From: G963676095 sp963676095
GTDB taxonomy: Bacteria; Bacteroidota; Bacteroidia; Bacteroidales; Prolixibacteraceae
DNA length: 64,000 bases
NCBI GenBank assembly: GCA_963676095.1
Contig: OY781040.1
Location: forward strand, 682,001 to 746,000
Reading direction: 5' to 3'
Shown: one piece after another, positions 42,652-51,680 of the stretch
Position numbering within the stretch: position 1 is the first letter of the stretch
Layout of the letters: every line of letters starts with the position of its first letter
Notes under the pieces: model-generated
Database searches by the model: none
What the model saw: the letters and a program-made list of their open reading frames with translations, nothing else
Told to the model about the DNA's origin: nothing
Translations under genes and position numbers: made by a program

Positions 42652-44454
42652 TTATTCACGTACCTCCAAAAAAAGATAGTTAAACCTTCCCTCCGGAGCA
42701 ACATCTCCATTTACATAAAAATCCATGATATCGCCTTCTTCCTGCATATTATCAGACCATTTAAATTCAATATCCACCTTATCTTTTATTCCAAGAAGGG
42801 ATTTGGAAATCCGCATTTCCATTTTGTTTCCGGACACAGCATAATCGACCATCCCGACCTTGGTCCAATTCCAGTCTTTAGTACTTTTTTCCAGTGTTGC
42901 CTGTTCTCCCGGACTAATCCGGTTTACAATATAATCGTATCCTTCCCATCCGGTACTTTTATCCCTGTCAGTATCAATCAGCAAACGCATCCATGCTTTA
43001 TCCGAAGAACCGGATATTGTACTTGCTGTTTCGATATAGAAATAGACATAATCGTCGTTGCGGGCAACCTTGGCAGCAATAAAATCGTTCCGGCCCGTAG
43101 TATTGGTATAATAACTACCTTCCCATCCGGAGCTGCTTCGATGTATTGTACTTCCTTTATAAGCTATATACCGGGGACTTACATACCTCCAGTCATCAAA
43201 CCCACCGTCGATAACCACCGTTTTCGGTTCAGAAGGGACAATAGGGGCCTCCATTCCCTTAAAACGCCGGATGTTACCGACCATTTGCATATAATAATTG
43301 TCGCCATGTCCGCCTTTCATCGGTTCAATATCCCGGCTGCATTCCTGGCTGAATAAATCAGGAAAAGCATTGTATTGCCCCTCCCAGTATTCCTGTCGCC
43401 CGGCAATCCATTCATTCCACCCGGTAATAAAGATAAACTCCGGGTCCAGTTCCGAGGCCCTGTCCCATTGTTCCTGAAAATTATATCCGTAATTTACAGC
43501 AGATTCATCACCGGAATTTCCTCCGCTGTTTGTGTAACTGCGGCTGAAAACATCGGGGGCGTTCATCGCTGTAAGGCCCCTCTCTTTCGACCAGTTTTGT
43601 GCCACTCCTACAGTTACTTGTTCATAACCTCCGGAAGAACCAGCTCCAAAACCATGTTGGGGATATATTTCCAGCCAGCCCCAGTGATCGGTGCGGGTTG
43701 GACCGGTATTGTACGCCCCTTGTCCGGGACGAAAGGTAAAATAATTCTTCAGTTCATCTGTCAGGTTATCAGGATACCCCATAATTAATGGTTTCCCATC
43801 CCACTTGAAAAACAAATCGTCGTAAATTCCTTGTGAATACAATAACCCGTAAATACTTCTGATAGCAGCTTTACTTCCGTCCGTTGCTGCAAAAGGCATT
43901 AAAAACGCTATTTGGGGTGTATTTACACCATCTTTTCTGGCCTCAGCGAATGCCTCACATACAGCAAGATAAGATTCCCTCCAGGTAAAACTGCCATTGG
44001 AGCAATCAAAAAAGATGACATCAACCCCCGCATCGGCCAACATTTCTGCATGTTTTCGCAGCACCCACTTATCTGTATCAATGTAATAGTCGAACAAGGG
44101 TTCACCCCAATAATAATATCCTTCATCAGTTGGCCATAAATCACTATTATAATCATTCATAATCTGGGGATACTGAGCCAGCAACTTTGTCAAATCGTTT
44201 GCAGGAAAGCCTTCGGATAATTCCGTATGCCAGATCCAATAAAACAGGCCAACATATTTATCCTTTTTGACCTCTCCCACTTCGTCGTATGTTGGTAGCT
44301 TACGCCCTACAGCATCGGTTGCGACCAACTGGTAGATACCGGCATCCTGAACGACGACTGTCGTATCTTCATCGACTGTTTCATCATCAGGCACCGGGTC
44401 AATATCTTTTTTACAACCAGATGTAATTAACGCTATAAAAACGAACCATCTCAT
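42652..44454 (-). CDS. GH99/GH71-like TIM-barrel lipoprotein with CBM9-like domain (paralog 2)
   Basis: A 600-residue lipoprotein from ATG 44454 (MRWFVFIALITSGCKK, lipobox Cys14); ATG 44499 is also possible and would give a longer leader. It is the paralog of 34187-35995, with the same order of parts: KYVGLFYWIWHTE, HAEMLADAGVDVIFFDCSNG, FITGWNEW, then the CBM9/DOMON-like end (YFYIETASTISGSSDKAWM). The conserved Asp (FFDCS) and Glu (GWNE) are kept. Because it has a lipobox and an acidic DIDPVPDDE tether, it is probably on the cell surface, while the other paralog should be periplasmic. This would suit successive cleavage of the same glycan. Confidence 0.65.
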   Translation of the reverse strand: MRWFVFIALITSGCKKDIDPVPDDETVDEDTTVVVQDAGIYQLVATDAVGRKLPTYDEVGEVKKDKYVGLFYWIWHTELSEGFPANDLTKLLAQYPQIMNDYNSDLWPTDEGYYYWGEPLFDYYIDTDKWVLRKHAEMLADAGVDVIFFDCSNGSFTWRESYLAVCEAFAEARKDGVNTPQIAFLMPFAATDGSKAAIRSIYGLLYSQGIYDDLFFKWDGKPLIMGYPDNLTDELKNYFTFRPGQGAYNTGPTRTDHWGWLEIYPQHGFGAGSSGGYEQVTVGVAQNWSKERGLTAMNAPDVFSRSYTNSGGNSGDESAVNYGYNFQEQWDRASELDPEFIFITGWNEWIAGRQEYWEGQYNAFPDLFSQECSRDIEPMKGGHGDNYYMQMVGNIRRFKGMEAPIVPSEPKTVVIDGGFDDWRYVSPRYIAYKGSTIHRSSSGWEGSYYTNTTGRNDFIAAKVARNDDYVYFYIETASTISGSSDKAWMRLLIDTDRDKSTGWEGYDYIVNRISPGEQATLEKSTKDWNWTKVGMVDYAVSGNKMEMRISKSLLGIKDKVDIEFKWSDNMQEEGDIMDFYVNGDVAPEGRFNYLFLEVRE

Positions 44455-44648
44455 TCTGTTCAAAAAAAACAAGGTTTTCTTTTTCTTTATCACCAACATT
44501 GGCTAAGTTCATTTTATGTTCAAAAAATAAATATGTCTTTTAGTTTAATCATTCTATCAAAATGATCTTTATGTTTCTGCCAGCCTTATTTATAACCTCA
44601 GCTTACAAGTTTTTATAAAAACACCGGCTTTCCTGACACCTCTTTAAG

Positions 44649-44707
44649 ACCCTCAGGATTCCTTCAATAGAAAAAACGAATTACGCTATTGAATGAATCC
44701 TAAGGGT
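44649..44707. terminator. Long imperfect inverted repeat between two PUL genes
   Basis: ACCCTcAGGATTCctTCAATAG pairs with CTATTGAAtGAATCCTaAGGGT around a 15-base loop (44671-44685). It lies 29 bases after the stop of the leftward DUF1735 gene and 150-195 bases before the next gene. It may act as a terminator or mRNA processing/stability hairpin that sets different levels for surface proteins and enzymes. Confidence 0.5.
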
Positions 44708-44736
44708 ATATACAATTTAAAAATCAGACAAATCTC

Positions 44737-45696
44737 TTATTCTGCGCTATTATATGATGCTCCCAGCTCTCCCAGATAACAGTATACTTCACCGCTTGCT
44801 GAAGTCGTAAACGTTACCTTAAAATAGCTTGCAGTAACACTTTCATCCAACTGGAAAGTTTGTCTGTCGAGGGAAGTAGAAGCAGTGACCTCAGCCACAC
44901 GTGTCCAGTTTTCGCCATCGGAAGAGACTTCGAAGTACATATCTTTTGGCATTGATGTAGCCCAGTCTTCCTGGCAATTTACAATCCAGAATGCCCTGAT
45001 AGAACGTTCTCCGTTCATATCCACGAGAAGCCAATGCGGATATTCTTCTGCACTTGGAAGATATTGAGAGTGCCAGAAAGTATAAATATTATTATCCAGC
45101 AAAAAAATGGCCTTACCCTGGCTGTCCCCTTCTCCTTCCGTCTCTTCGCTGGAACATGTAATCCCCCAGTTCGAACGGCTAATATCCTGCAAAGTAACTT
45201 CTTCCGCTTTTACAGTAAATACAAAATAGTTAACCCCGTATGACTCGTTAACTGTTCCGTTTCCACTTATTGCCTTAATCTTTACAGGAAGCAGATAACT
45301 CTTTTCCCGCTCCAGTTTTCCTTTCGGCTTTATGGTAAGCAACAAGGAATCTGATTTTACTTTTCCGTCCGATATCGTCAATTTGCCTGCACTTAACTCA
45401 TAGCTTCCATCAACCATCGATAAATAGGAGGTTTGATTGGTCGTATTATAACTATCAACCAATGAAAGGTCTGCTTCTATCGTTGCTTCAACGTCCCCTT
45501 CTGCATTTTTGTCAGAAGAAATTCCGAACTTAAATATGGTATCCGCCAACTCGATGGTTTTTTCATTCGGATTATTTGCTGCATCCAGAAACGAAACCGA
45601 TACAATTGTTGCTTCCGGTTCCGGATCATCAGAATCGTCGCTACACGAAGCAATCAAAAGTGCAGTAACAAGAAATAAACCTGTCAGTCTTTTCAT
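44737..45696 (-). CDS. DUF1735 and discoidin (F5/8 type C)-like surface lipoprotein
   Basis: A 319-residue lipoprotein from ATG 45696 (MKRLTGLFLVTALLIASC, Cys18); upstream ATG 45750 would add 18 residues before the signal. Acidic SDDSDDPEPE is a surface-export tether. Residues about 30-165 are a DUF1735/BT_3987-like beta-domain (SNDKNAEG-type start, IKPKGKLEREKSYLLPVKIK). The C-terminal 150 residues form a discoidin-like carbohydrate-binding module (ITCSSEETEGEG, FWHSQYLPSAEEYPHWLLVD, YFKVTFTTSASGE). It is likely a surface glycan-binding protein feeding SusC/SusD. It follows GH27 on the transcript. Confidence 0.8.
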   Translation of the reverse strand: MKRLTGLFLVTALLIASCSDDSDDPEPEATIVSVSFLDAANNPNEKTIELADTIFKFGISSDKNAEGDVEATIEADLSLVDSYNTTNQTSYLSMVDGSYELSAGKLTISDGKVKSDSLLLTIKPKGKLEREKSYLLPVKIKAISGNGTVNESYGVNYFVFTVKAEEVTLQDISRSNWGITCSSEETEGEGDSQGKAIFLLDNNIYTFWHSQYLPSAEEYPHWLLVDMNGERSIRAFWIVNCQEDWATSMPKDMYFEVSSDGENWTRVAEVTASTSLDRQTFQLDESVTASYFKVTFTTSASGEVYCYLGELGASYNSAE

Positions 45697-45963
45697 TGGT
45701 TTAATTTGGTCAGCCCATCCGGCTGACATTCTCTTTTTTTTCATAATCATTAAATTAATTAGTTGAATAACAATTATTTATAAAATAATAAATATTCTAA
45801 ATCGGGATAAGCCTCCCCTCTACGAAGCAATCAGTGCCTGTAGTACCTTTCACATTTTGATTTTTCAAAAGGTATACTTAAGTAAACAATGAATCCAGGA
45901 GCTGCGGTAGACTAAGAACCCAGGCTGACTGAAAAATACTTGTTGCTATTTTTTATAGATGAA

Positions 45964-47145
45964 TTATTTTTTTATAAACCGGTATACTTTAACAGAATGG
46001 GGAGGCATCTTTACCATAAAAATGTTTTTGTCTGTCTTTATCTCTTTATGCTCCCACAAATCGCGTACTTTATAATCTTTCAGTTCATAGGGGTAGGTAT
46101 ACCAATAATTATCGCTCGTTTTCAATAAGGAGGTTAAATTAACCTGAACTTCCTTCTCTTCATCGCTACGGTTTAGCAAACAAATTGCCTTTTCATCATT
46201 ATCAAGAGCTTTTCCCCATATTTCATAGTCCCCGTTGTCGCGATAACAAGATGCCTGTTGTCCCACAATGTCCTGGTTAATAGCAATCAATTCACTGTTT
46301 GTCAGTATCTCTTTGGTTTCTTCCGACATATTTGCAAGGTCGTTCCCTGCCATCAGCGGGGCTGCCAACATACACCACATCGAAAAATGGGTTTTATATT
46401 CCTCAGTGGTCATTCCTCCGTTACCGACTTCCAGCATATCTGGGTCATTCCAATGCCCCGGGCCGGCATACTTGGCCAGATCCCTTTCTTTATCTACAAT
46501 CCCGATCATCGCATCCCAGCGGTCAACAATATCTCCTGTCGTACGCCATAAATGCCCGACTTCTTTTGCCCATTCCCATGGGTTTGTCGAGCCCCACTCG
46601 CATATACTGAATACAATAGGATGGCCTGCTGCATACAAGGCATCCCTCATATTGGCATAAGATGACCGGGAATCCTGTGTTGTCGTGTTACACCAGTCAT
46701 ATTTTAAATAATCAACTCCCCAACCGGCATAGGTTCTGGCATCCTGATATTCGTGACCGAGCCCGCCCGGACGGCCGGCACAGGTTTTGCTTCCGGCACA
46801 GGAATAAATTCCAAACTTCAATCCTTTTGAATGGATATAGTCGGCAAGATATTTAATACCGTGCGGGAAACGTTCTTTGTCCACAACAATTTCACCGTTC
46901 TTATCGCGATCGATCTGCCAGCAATCGTCGATTACAATATACTCATAGCCGGCATCTTTCATTCCGCTACTTACCATGGCATCAGCCATTCCCATCAAAA
47001 GATCTTCACTCACGTCACAATGGAATTTGTTCCAGCTGTTCCAGCCCATCGGAGGTGTATTCGCCAAATTCCCGAATTTTTGAGCGTAACTATTGCCCAG
47101 TACAATCAACACAGCAAAAATTATCAGATTTATTTTCAATTTCAT
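45964..47145 (-). CDS. GH27 alpha-galactosidase
   Basis: A 393-residue exported enzyme with signal MKLKINLIIFAVLIVLGNSY. GH27 landmarks are TPPMGWNSWNKFHCDV (30-45), YIVIDDCWQ, the nucleophile Asp150 in YLKYDWC, and the acid/base Asp205 in RTTGDI. A C-terminal beta-domain follows. Length is normal for bacterial GH27. It removes terminal alpha-galactose with retention; alpha-N-acetylgalactosaminidase or beta-L-arabinopyranosidase activity also occurs in the family. There is no lipobox, so it should be periplasmic. It lies between two surface lipoprotein genes near the SusC/SusD end of the locus. Together with GH97, it gives the locus two candidate alpha-galactosidases. Confidence 0.95.
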   Translation of the reverse strand: MKLKINLIIFAVLIVLGNSYAQKFGNLANTPPMGWNSWNKFHCDVSEDLLMGMADAMVSSGMKDAGYEYIVIDDCWQIDRDKNGEIVVDKERFPHGIKYLADYIHSKGLKFGIYSCAGSKTCAGRPGGLGHEYQDARTYAGWGVDYLKYDWCNTTTQDSRSSYANMRDALYAAGHPIVFSICEWGSTNPWEWAKEVGHLWRTTGDIVDRWDAMIGIVDKERDLAKYAGPGHWNDPDMLEVGNGGMTTEEYKTHFSMWCMLAAPLMAGNDLANMSEETKEILTNSELIAINQDIVGQQASCYRDNGDYEIWGKALDNDEKAICLLNRSDEEKEVQVNLTSLLKTSDNYWYTYPYELKDYKVRDLWEHKEIKTDKNIFMVKMPPHSVKVYRFIKK

Positions 47146-47243
47146 ATTCAGATAGTTTTTCTTACAGGATTACACCAACCTTTTTTCAAAAATTTCAGGA
47201 TAATTTCAGATGTAATGCCTTTTACTGTTTCTAAAAATTATAA

Positions 47244-48386
47244 TTAATATTTTCCGTAAAGGAACACTTCAGAAATACTAGTATATGTAACCCGGTTACT
47301 GTCAGTCAGTACTAATTTCAGATAACGCTTTGTTGTTACAACAGAATTAAGACTAATAGTAAGTAGATCTTCGTCCGAAGAGAAAACTCCTTCACCTATC
47401 TTTCCCCAGGATGAAGCATCCGGATCTGAATCGTCGCTCGTCCAGTATTGAACCGTATTCGCATCAGTATTTCCCGGCCTCCAGGTATCAATCTGACAAA
47501 TTTCCTTTGCAGACTTCAAATCGATAATGACCCAGTGAGGTAAAGGAGCCGGGCCATCGCTGTATGACGAATGCCAGTATGTATCGTAGTAGTCCCCGTC
47601 AAATAAAGTAGTTATACCACCTCCGTCATCAGCCTGTTGGTCTGAATAATCAACCACCTCCCATTCTGATCTGTCATACTCGTATTTTGATGGGAACGAT
47701 TCTTCGCTGTGCTCCCATTCCAGGGCGAAAGTATCAATCGCCGCTTCTTCAGGAATATACAAGGACCGAAAATCAAAGGAACATCCTCCCTCAGCATTCG
47801 GACATATAATCTCTCCTTTCTCTGCCGGCATCACAACAACAACACTGTCATCACTGGTAGTTGACTTATAGCGGACCTGTACTTCCACCAGGTCCTCAGC
47901 AGCCGAATACCAGTCAATAATGCCATCCGTTCCCGACATGGTTGCCGATTTAACCTTCCGTTGTGACAGGCTTTCCTGATAGGAATCCCCGTAGGAGGTC
48001 CCGAAATCTGATACAGTTAATGAAGAATGACCATATTTATCAATCGTCTTTACATAGAATGTGTAAGATTTTTCAGGCATGTCCTCCAATATTACGTCAC
48101 TGCTATCCAGGCCGGTTCCCGGGCTTACCGGTATAATCATCGAATCGGCATAACTATTCCAAAATATATCTACTGTAGTGACATTCGGGGAATTATACAA
48201 CCAGTATCGAAACAGAATTCTCTCTTTCCCGGGAAGGAAAGTAACCGAATCCGGTTTGGGGGCATATATAATTTCCCCTCCTTTGATATATTCTTTATGT
48301 ACATCCATCATGTCCTCGCATGATATCAATATCGACAACAACACGAAAACAAATAGCGGGCTATATACTCTTTTACAATTTTTCAT
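47244..48386 (-). CDS. DUF4998 surface lipoprotein with discoidin-like domain
   Basis: A 380-residue lipoprotein: signal ending SILISC (Cys23), then EDMMDVHKEYIKGGEIIYAP, the typical DUF4998 start. DUF4998 spans about 25-220 with two fibronectin-like sandwiches. The C-terminus (about 235-380) is an F5/8 type C-like binding module: DGDYYDTYWHSSYSDGP, HWVIIDLKSAKEICQIDTW and TKRYLKLVLTDS. It is located two genes downstream of SusD, where such proteins act as accessory surface glycan-binding proteins. No catalytic residues are seen. Confidence 0.82.
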   Translation of the reverse strand: MKNCKRVYSPLFVFVLLSILISCEDMMDVHKEYIKGGEIIYAPKPDSVTFLPGKERILFRYWLYNSPNVTTVDIFWNSYADSMIIPVSPGTGLDSSDVILEDMPEKSYTFYVKTIDKYGHSSLTVSDFGTSYGDSYQESLSQRKVKSATMSGTDGIIDWYSAAEDLVEVQVRYKSTTSDDSVVVVMPAEKGEIICPNAEGGCSFDFRSLYIPEEAAIDTFALEWEHSEESFPSKYEYDRSEWEVVDYSDQQADDGGGITTLFDGDYYDTYWHSSYSDGPAPLPHWVIIDLKSAKEICQIDTWRPGNTDANTVQYWTSDDSDPDASSWGKIGEGVFSSDEDLLTISLNSVVTTKRYLKLVLTDSNRVTYTSISEVFLYGKY

Positions 48387-48408
48387 AAAGTACTAATCTT
48401 ATTCATCA

Positions 48409-49587
48409 TTAATTAACATCAGAGCCATACATAGTGACTTCGGCAATGTGGACAAATGTAGATGATCCCCATGTATCCAGTATCCGGATCCTAATGTAAC
48501 GGAATACACCTGCATCCACATCAACAGTGAATTCATGCCCGGCCTCCAATGCGGCAATATCGGCATCGGTATTCGTTCCAACAGGAGAGCCGGATGGCTT
48601 TACAATGGTACAGTCCATAATTTTTGTCCACTCGCTCCAGTCGCCACTCATACCAGGGGCATCAGTACGTCCGTAAACCTCGAAATCTTTGGGATTTCCC
48701 CAGGCATATTCGCAGTCATCATCCCACTGGAATATCACGAGACGGCTTAGTTTTGCCTTTACACCAAGATCAATCGTAAAGGCACCGGGCAATACTCCGG
48801 CAAGTGAATGCCCGATGGTTGATACATCATCATCGATAATACCCAATGAAATTCCTTCCCAGTTATCCCAACTGGGGATATCATTTGCCAATTTCAAAAG
48901 AGACCATTTCGTTTTATCCAGCTTCTTTTCGTAAAGCGGGGTTATTTCTTTTCCTTCCGGGAAAATAGTATCCGAAACGTTATCCCAGTTATCATATATA
49001 ACAACACCAAAAACTGTCGGTTCCGGATCAAACCCCCGCAAAGAGTATGTTGCCGTATCATCCTGGGAAGTAAGAACTTTATATGGCTGAATTACCCCAA
49101 GGCTGTCTTCTGCCAAAAACTCAAAGTCCAGTATCTCTTTATCCGGATTTACCCAGCTAAAGCGGGCTCCGCCAAAATCCTGGCCAATTTCCATTGAGTT
49201 GTAAGCCTTACTCAGGGCTGATTCCAATGGGGTAAAGGAAACCATAACAGGATCAGACATCTCTCCCGCACGATTAATTGAATAGAGCTTTGCGGTATGC
49301 TCCTCAACATCGTTATAGCCTTCAATTGTTATGTTATTTTCATAAAAGGAAGAAATCAGTTCTTTCGTATTACCGTTAGTCAATGTATATACTGCTTTTA
49401 CTGCCAGTAAATCTTCTTCATCCGGTACCCGGTAATTAATCTGCACACCTCCCGCTATTTCTTTTATCTGAATATCAGTTACCTCGGAAGGTTTCCCGTT
49501 GCTTTCCGTAATCGGAGCAAGTTCCTTTTCGTTACAGGCACTTAGTACAAACAGAAAAGCTACAAATGTTATAATTGTTTTTTTCAT
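48409..49587 (-). CDS. DUF4959/DUF5000-type surface glycan-binding lipoprotein
   Basis: A 392-residue lipoprotein from ATG 49587 (MKKTIITFVAFLFVLSAC, Cys18); ATG 49638 adds 17 residues before the signal and was rejected. The layout is the usual three-part one: DUF4959 (about 22-120, GKPSEVTDIQIKEIAGGVQI), DUF5126 (about 120-225) and C-terminal DUF5000, a discoidin-like domain (DNWEGISLGIIDDDVSTIGH, LSRLVIFQWDDDCEYAWGNP, FRYIRIRILDTWG). Proteins with this layout directly follow SusC/SusD pairs in many Bacteroidota PULs. It probably helps capture the polysaccharide at the surface. Confidence 0.87.
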   Translation of the reverse strand: MKKTIITFVAFLFVLSACNEKELAPITESNGKPSEVTDIQIKEIAGGVQINYRVPDEEDLLAVKAVYTLTNGNTKELISSFYENNITIEGYNDVEEHTAKLYSINRAGEMSDPVMVSFTPLESALSKAYNSMEIGQDFGGARFSWVNPDKEILDFEFLAEDSLGVIQPYKVLTSQDDTATYSLRGFDPEPTVFGVVIYDNWDNVSDTIFPEGKEITPLYEKKLDKTKWSLLKLANDIPSWDNWEGISLGIIDDDVSTIGHSLAGVLPGAFTIDLGVKAKLSRLVIFQWDDDCEYAWGNPKDFEVYGRTDAPGMSGDWSEWTKIMDCTIVKPSGSPVGTNTDADIAALEAGHEFTVDVDAGVFRYIRIRILDTWGSSTFVHIAEVTMYGSDVN

Positions 49588-49714
49588 GTGTATATAAATT
49601 ACTTTTAGTTGCCACATGGAACTCGCCAATACAATCATGCTCTTGAGTGAGAGGTTCGACTCTCATGGCTCGTTTCATGTGTCTATCGATTTTTCTCATT
49701 ACCAAATTGATTTA

Positions 49715-51628
49715 TCACCACCCCGGGTTCTGGACCAAATTCGGATTATTTATTATATCGCTCTCGGGAATCGGAGCCAGATAGTTTTTAGAAGAAAAAG
49801 TCTGGTTATAAATCGTTGTTGCGGTATAATAGTCATTGGCATCTGACTTTGAAACATCCCATCCTGTTACCGGGCCATTCTGTTCATTCATAGCAGTCTT
49901 CCAGCGCCGGCTGTCCCAATAATAGGCTCCCTCACATGCCAGTTCAACAGCCCGTTCCCGCTGAATGATTTTACGCATTCCTGCCTTCGTTGAGGGTTTA
50001 TCAGGATAAATGGAATGATTCTTCCAACTTTTCACAACACCGTCCAGACCTGCGCGTTCCCTTACCATATCAATATATTGATAAACCTGGTCGTCAGGTG
50101 CATCTTTCATTTCATTCAATGCCTCGGCATAGAATAGCAGCAAATCAGCAAAACGCATATCCGGGAAAGGAAACGTTTCATATGCTACGGAATTTCTATC
50201 CTGGTAGCTAGTGTTAACCGAAACCAGTTTTTTACAAAAATAACCGGTAGCATTATAATCGCCTGGTTGGAAAACCGAAGAGAACTCTCCGTAACGGTCT
50301 TTCGGGTACAGGCATTCGGCATCATCATCCGGCTCGTTCTTATAGGAATTGCCATACCATTTTCCCCGGTCGAAGCCTAAAGTTGAATAGAACCTCGGCT
50401 CCCTGTCAAAATTCAATGCAGCGGTCTGTTCTCCTTTCTGAATATAATAACGATGATCATCATCTCCTGTACGCAATTCGTAACGGGTTGAATAATCATA
50501 GTTCGTATCCTCGTCAATAGGAACCCCATTCCGGGAATAAAATTTTTCAACGATATTTAGCGGAATACTCATATTCCCGGTTGTATTTTGCTCAGTTGCT
50601 TCCTCTAACCTCGGAATACACTGCGATTGAACTCCTTCATCAACAGGCCAGGAGGTAGATCCCCATATCAGTTCACAATTCCAGCGTTCACTAATGACAT
50701 GACGTAAAGTATTTACTAAATAAGTTTCATCAGACAATGTTTTTGACGTTACATAATCACTCTGCTGATACAGACGGATTCCGCTGTTATTACAAACCGT
50801 AATTGCAGTATCGCAAGCTTCAGCAGCCCTTTTCCAACGTTCTGCATCATAGGTTTGGTTAAAAAATGGTTCCCCGTTGTGATCCAGAAAACTATTGTAA
50901 TCGGTATTCCCGTTGAAAAATGGACTTGCCCAATAAATCAACACTTTAGCCTTAAGGAAACATGCTACTGCACGGGTAAAACGACCCAGTTCTGTTGTCT
51001 CGTTTTGAATTTGGACCGGAAGTGCCCCGCTATCAATTGCCTCGTCCAACAATTCCACGATATAAGTAAAAGTATCATCTACCTTTTCCCTGTAAACCCT
51101 CACATTATCAGTCGACTCGTTAATTTCCATATTCTCTTTCAGGGGACAGATTGGCCCGTAATAACATAGCAAATAAAAATGGAGATAAGCTTTGATTGTT
51201 TTTACCTCAGCGATCAACCGATTTTTTTCATATGTTTCCAGATCACCAACATTACCAATATTTGCTAAAAAAACATTACAGTTATTGATTCCTGCATACA
51301 GACTTCGCACCGGAGTTCCTGTCGCACTCCAGTAATTGAAATATGTTTCGGTAGCGCTATCATATCCGCGCGCGGCCATCATCCCGCCATCGTTACAATC
51401 GACATTGAATATCATTTCCATCGCACCAAACATGGCAGGATTTTCATTCCATCCGCCTAATTTGGGCATGCTCCAATAACAGGTTGCCAGGTACTCTTCT
51501 GCCGTATAACGATCAGAAAAGGCATCGTCGAGTGTAGCCACATTGTCAGGGACAACATCCAGATAATCACATGATGACAACAGGAACGAGGATATCAGGA
51601 TAAAAAAATATCGAATAGTCTTTTTCAT
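49715..51628 (-). CDS. SusD/RagB family nutrient-binding lipoprotein
   Basis: A 637-residue SusD-like protein from ATG 51628 (MKKTIRYFFILISSFLLSSC, Cys20); ATG 51637 adds three residues. The mature N-terminus DYLDVVPDN is the classic SusD start. TPR-like helices follow (AEVKTIKAYLHFYLLCYYGP; FTRAVACFLKAKVLIYWASP). The C-terminus has FADLLLFYAEALNE, IQRERAVELACEGAYYWDSR and NPNLVQNPGW, all family hallmarks. It forms the surface lid of the SusC transporter encoded upstream and determines capture of the oligosaccharide. The length is at the upper end of the family. The gap to SusC is 43 bases. Confidence 0.96.
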   Translation of the reverse strand: MKKTIRYFFILISSFLLSSCDYLDVVPDNVATLDDAFSDRYTAEEYLATCYWSMPKLGGWNENPAMFGAMEMIFNVDCNDGGMMAARGYDSATETYFNYWSATGTPVRSLYAGINNCNVFLANIGNVGDLETYEKNRLIAEVKTIKAYLHFYLLCYYGPICPLKENMEINESTDNVRVYREKVDDTFTYIVELLDEAIDSGALPVQIQNETTELGRFTRAVACFLKAKVLIYWASPFFNGNTDYNSFLDHNGEPFFNQTYDAERWKRAAEACDTAITVCNNSGIRLYQQSDYVTSKTLSDETYLVNTLRHVISERWNCELIWGSTSWPVDEGVQSQCIPRLEEATEQNTTGNMSIPLNIVEKFYSRNGVPIDEDTNYDYSTRYELRTGDDDHRYYIQKGEQTAALNFDREPRFYSTLGFDRGKWYGNSYKNEPDDDAECLYPKDRYGEFSSVFQPGDYNATGYFCKKLVSVNTSYQDRNSVAYETFPFPDMRFADLLLFYAEALNEMKDAPDDQVYQYIDMVRERAGLDGVVKSWKNHSIYPDKPSTKAGMRKIIQRERAVELACEGAYYWDSRRWKTAMNEQNGPVTGWDVSKSDANDYYTATTIYNQTFSSKNYLAPIPESDIINNPNLVQNPGW

Positions 51629-51680
51629 CTTTACCAATGCATTTATTTGTTTAAATGATGATTAATTATGGTTCTACTAT

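Noticed and set aside
49640..49700. tRNA-like T-arm (GAGAGGTTCGACTCTC) between the DUF4959 and SusD genes
   Set aside because: It contains a TTCGA loop and a 6-bp stem, but no matching acceptor, D-arm or anticodon arm can be drawn around it, so it is only a small hairpin.
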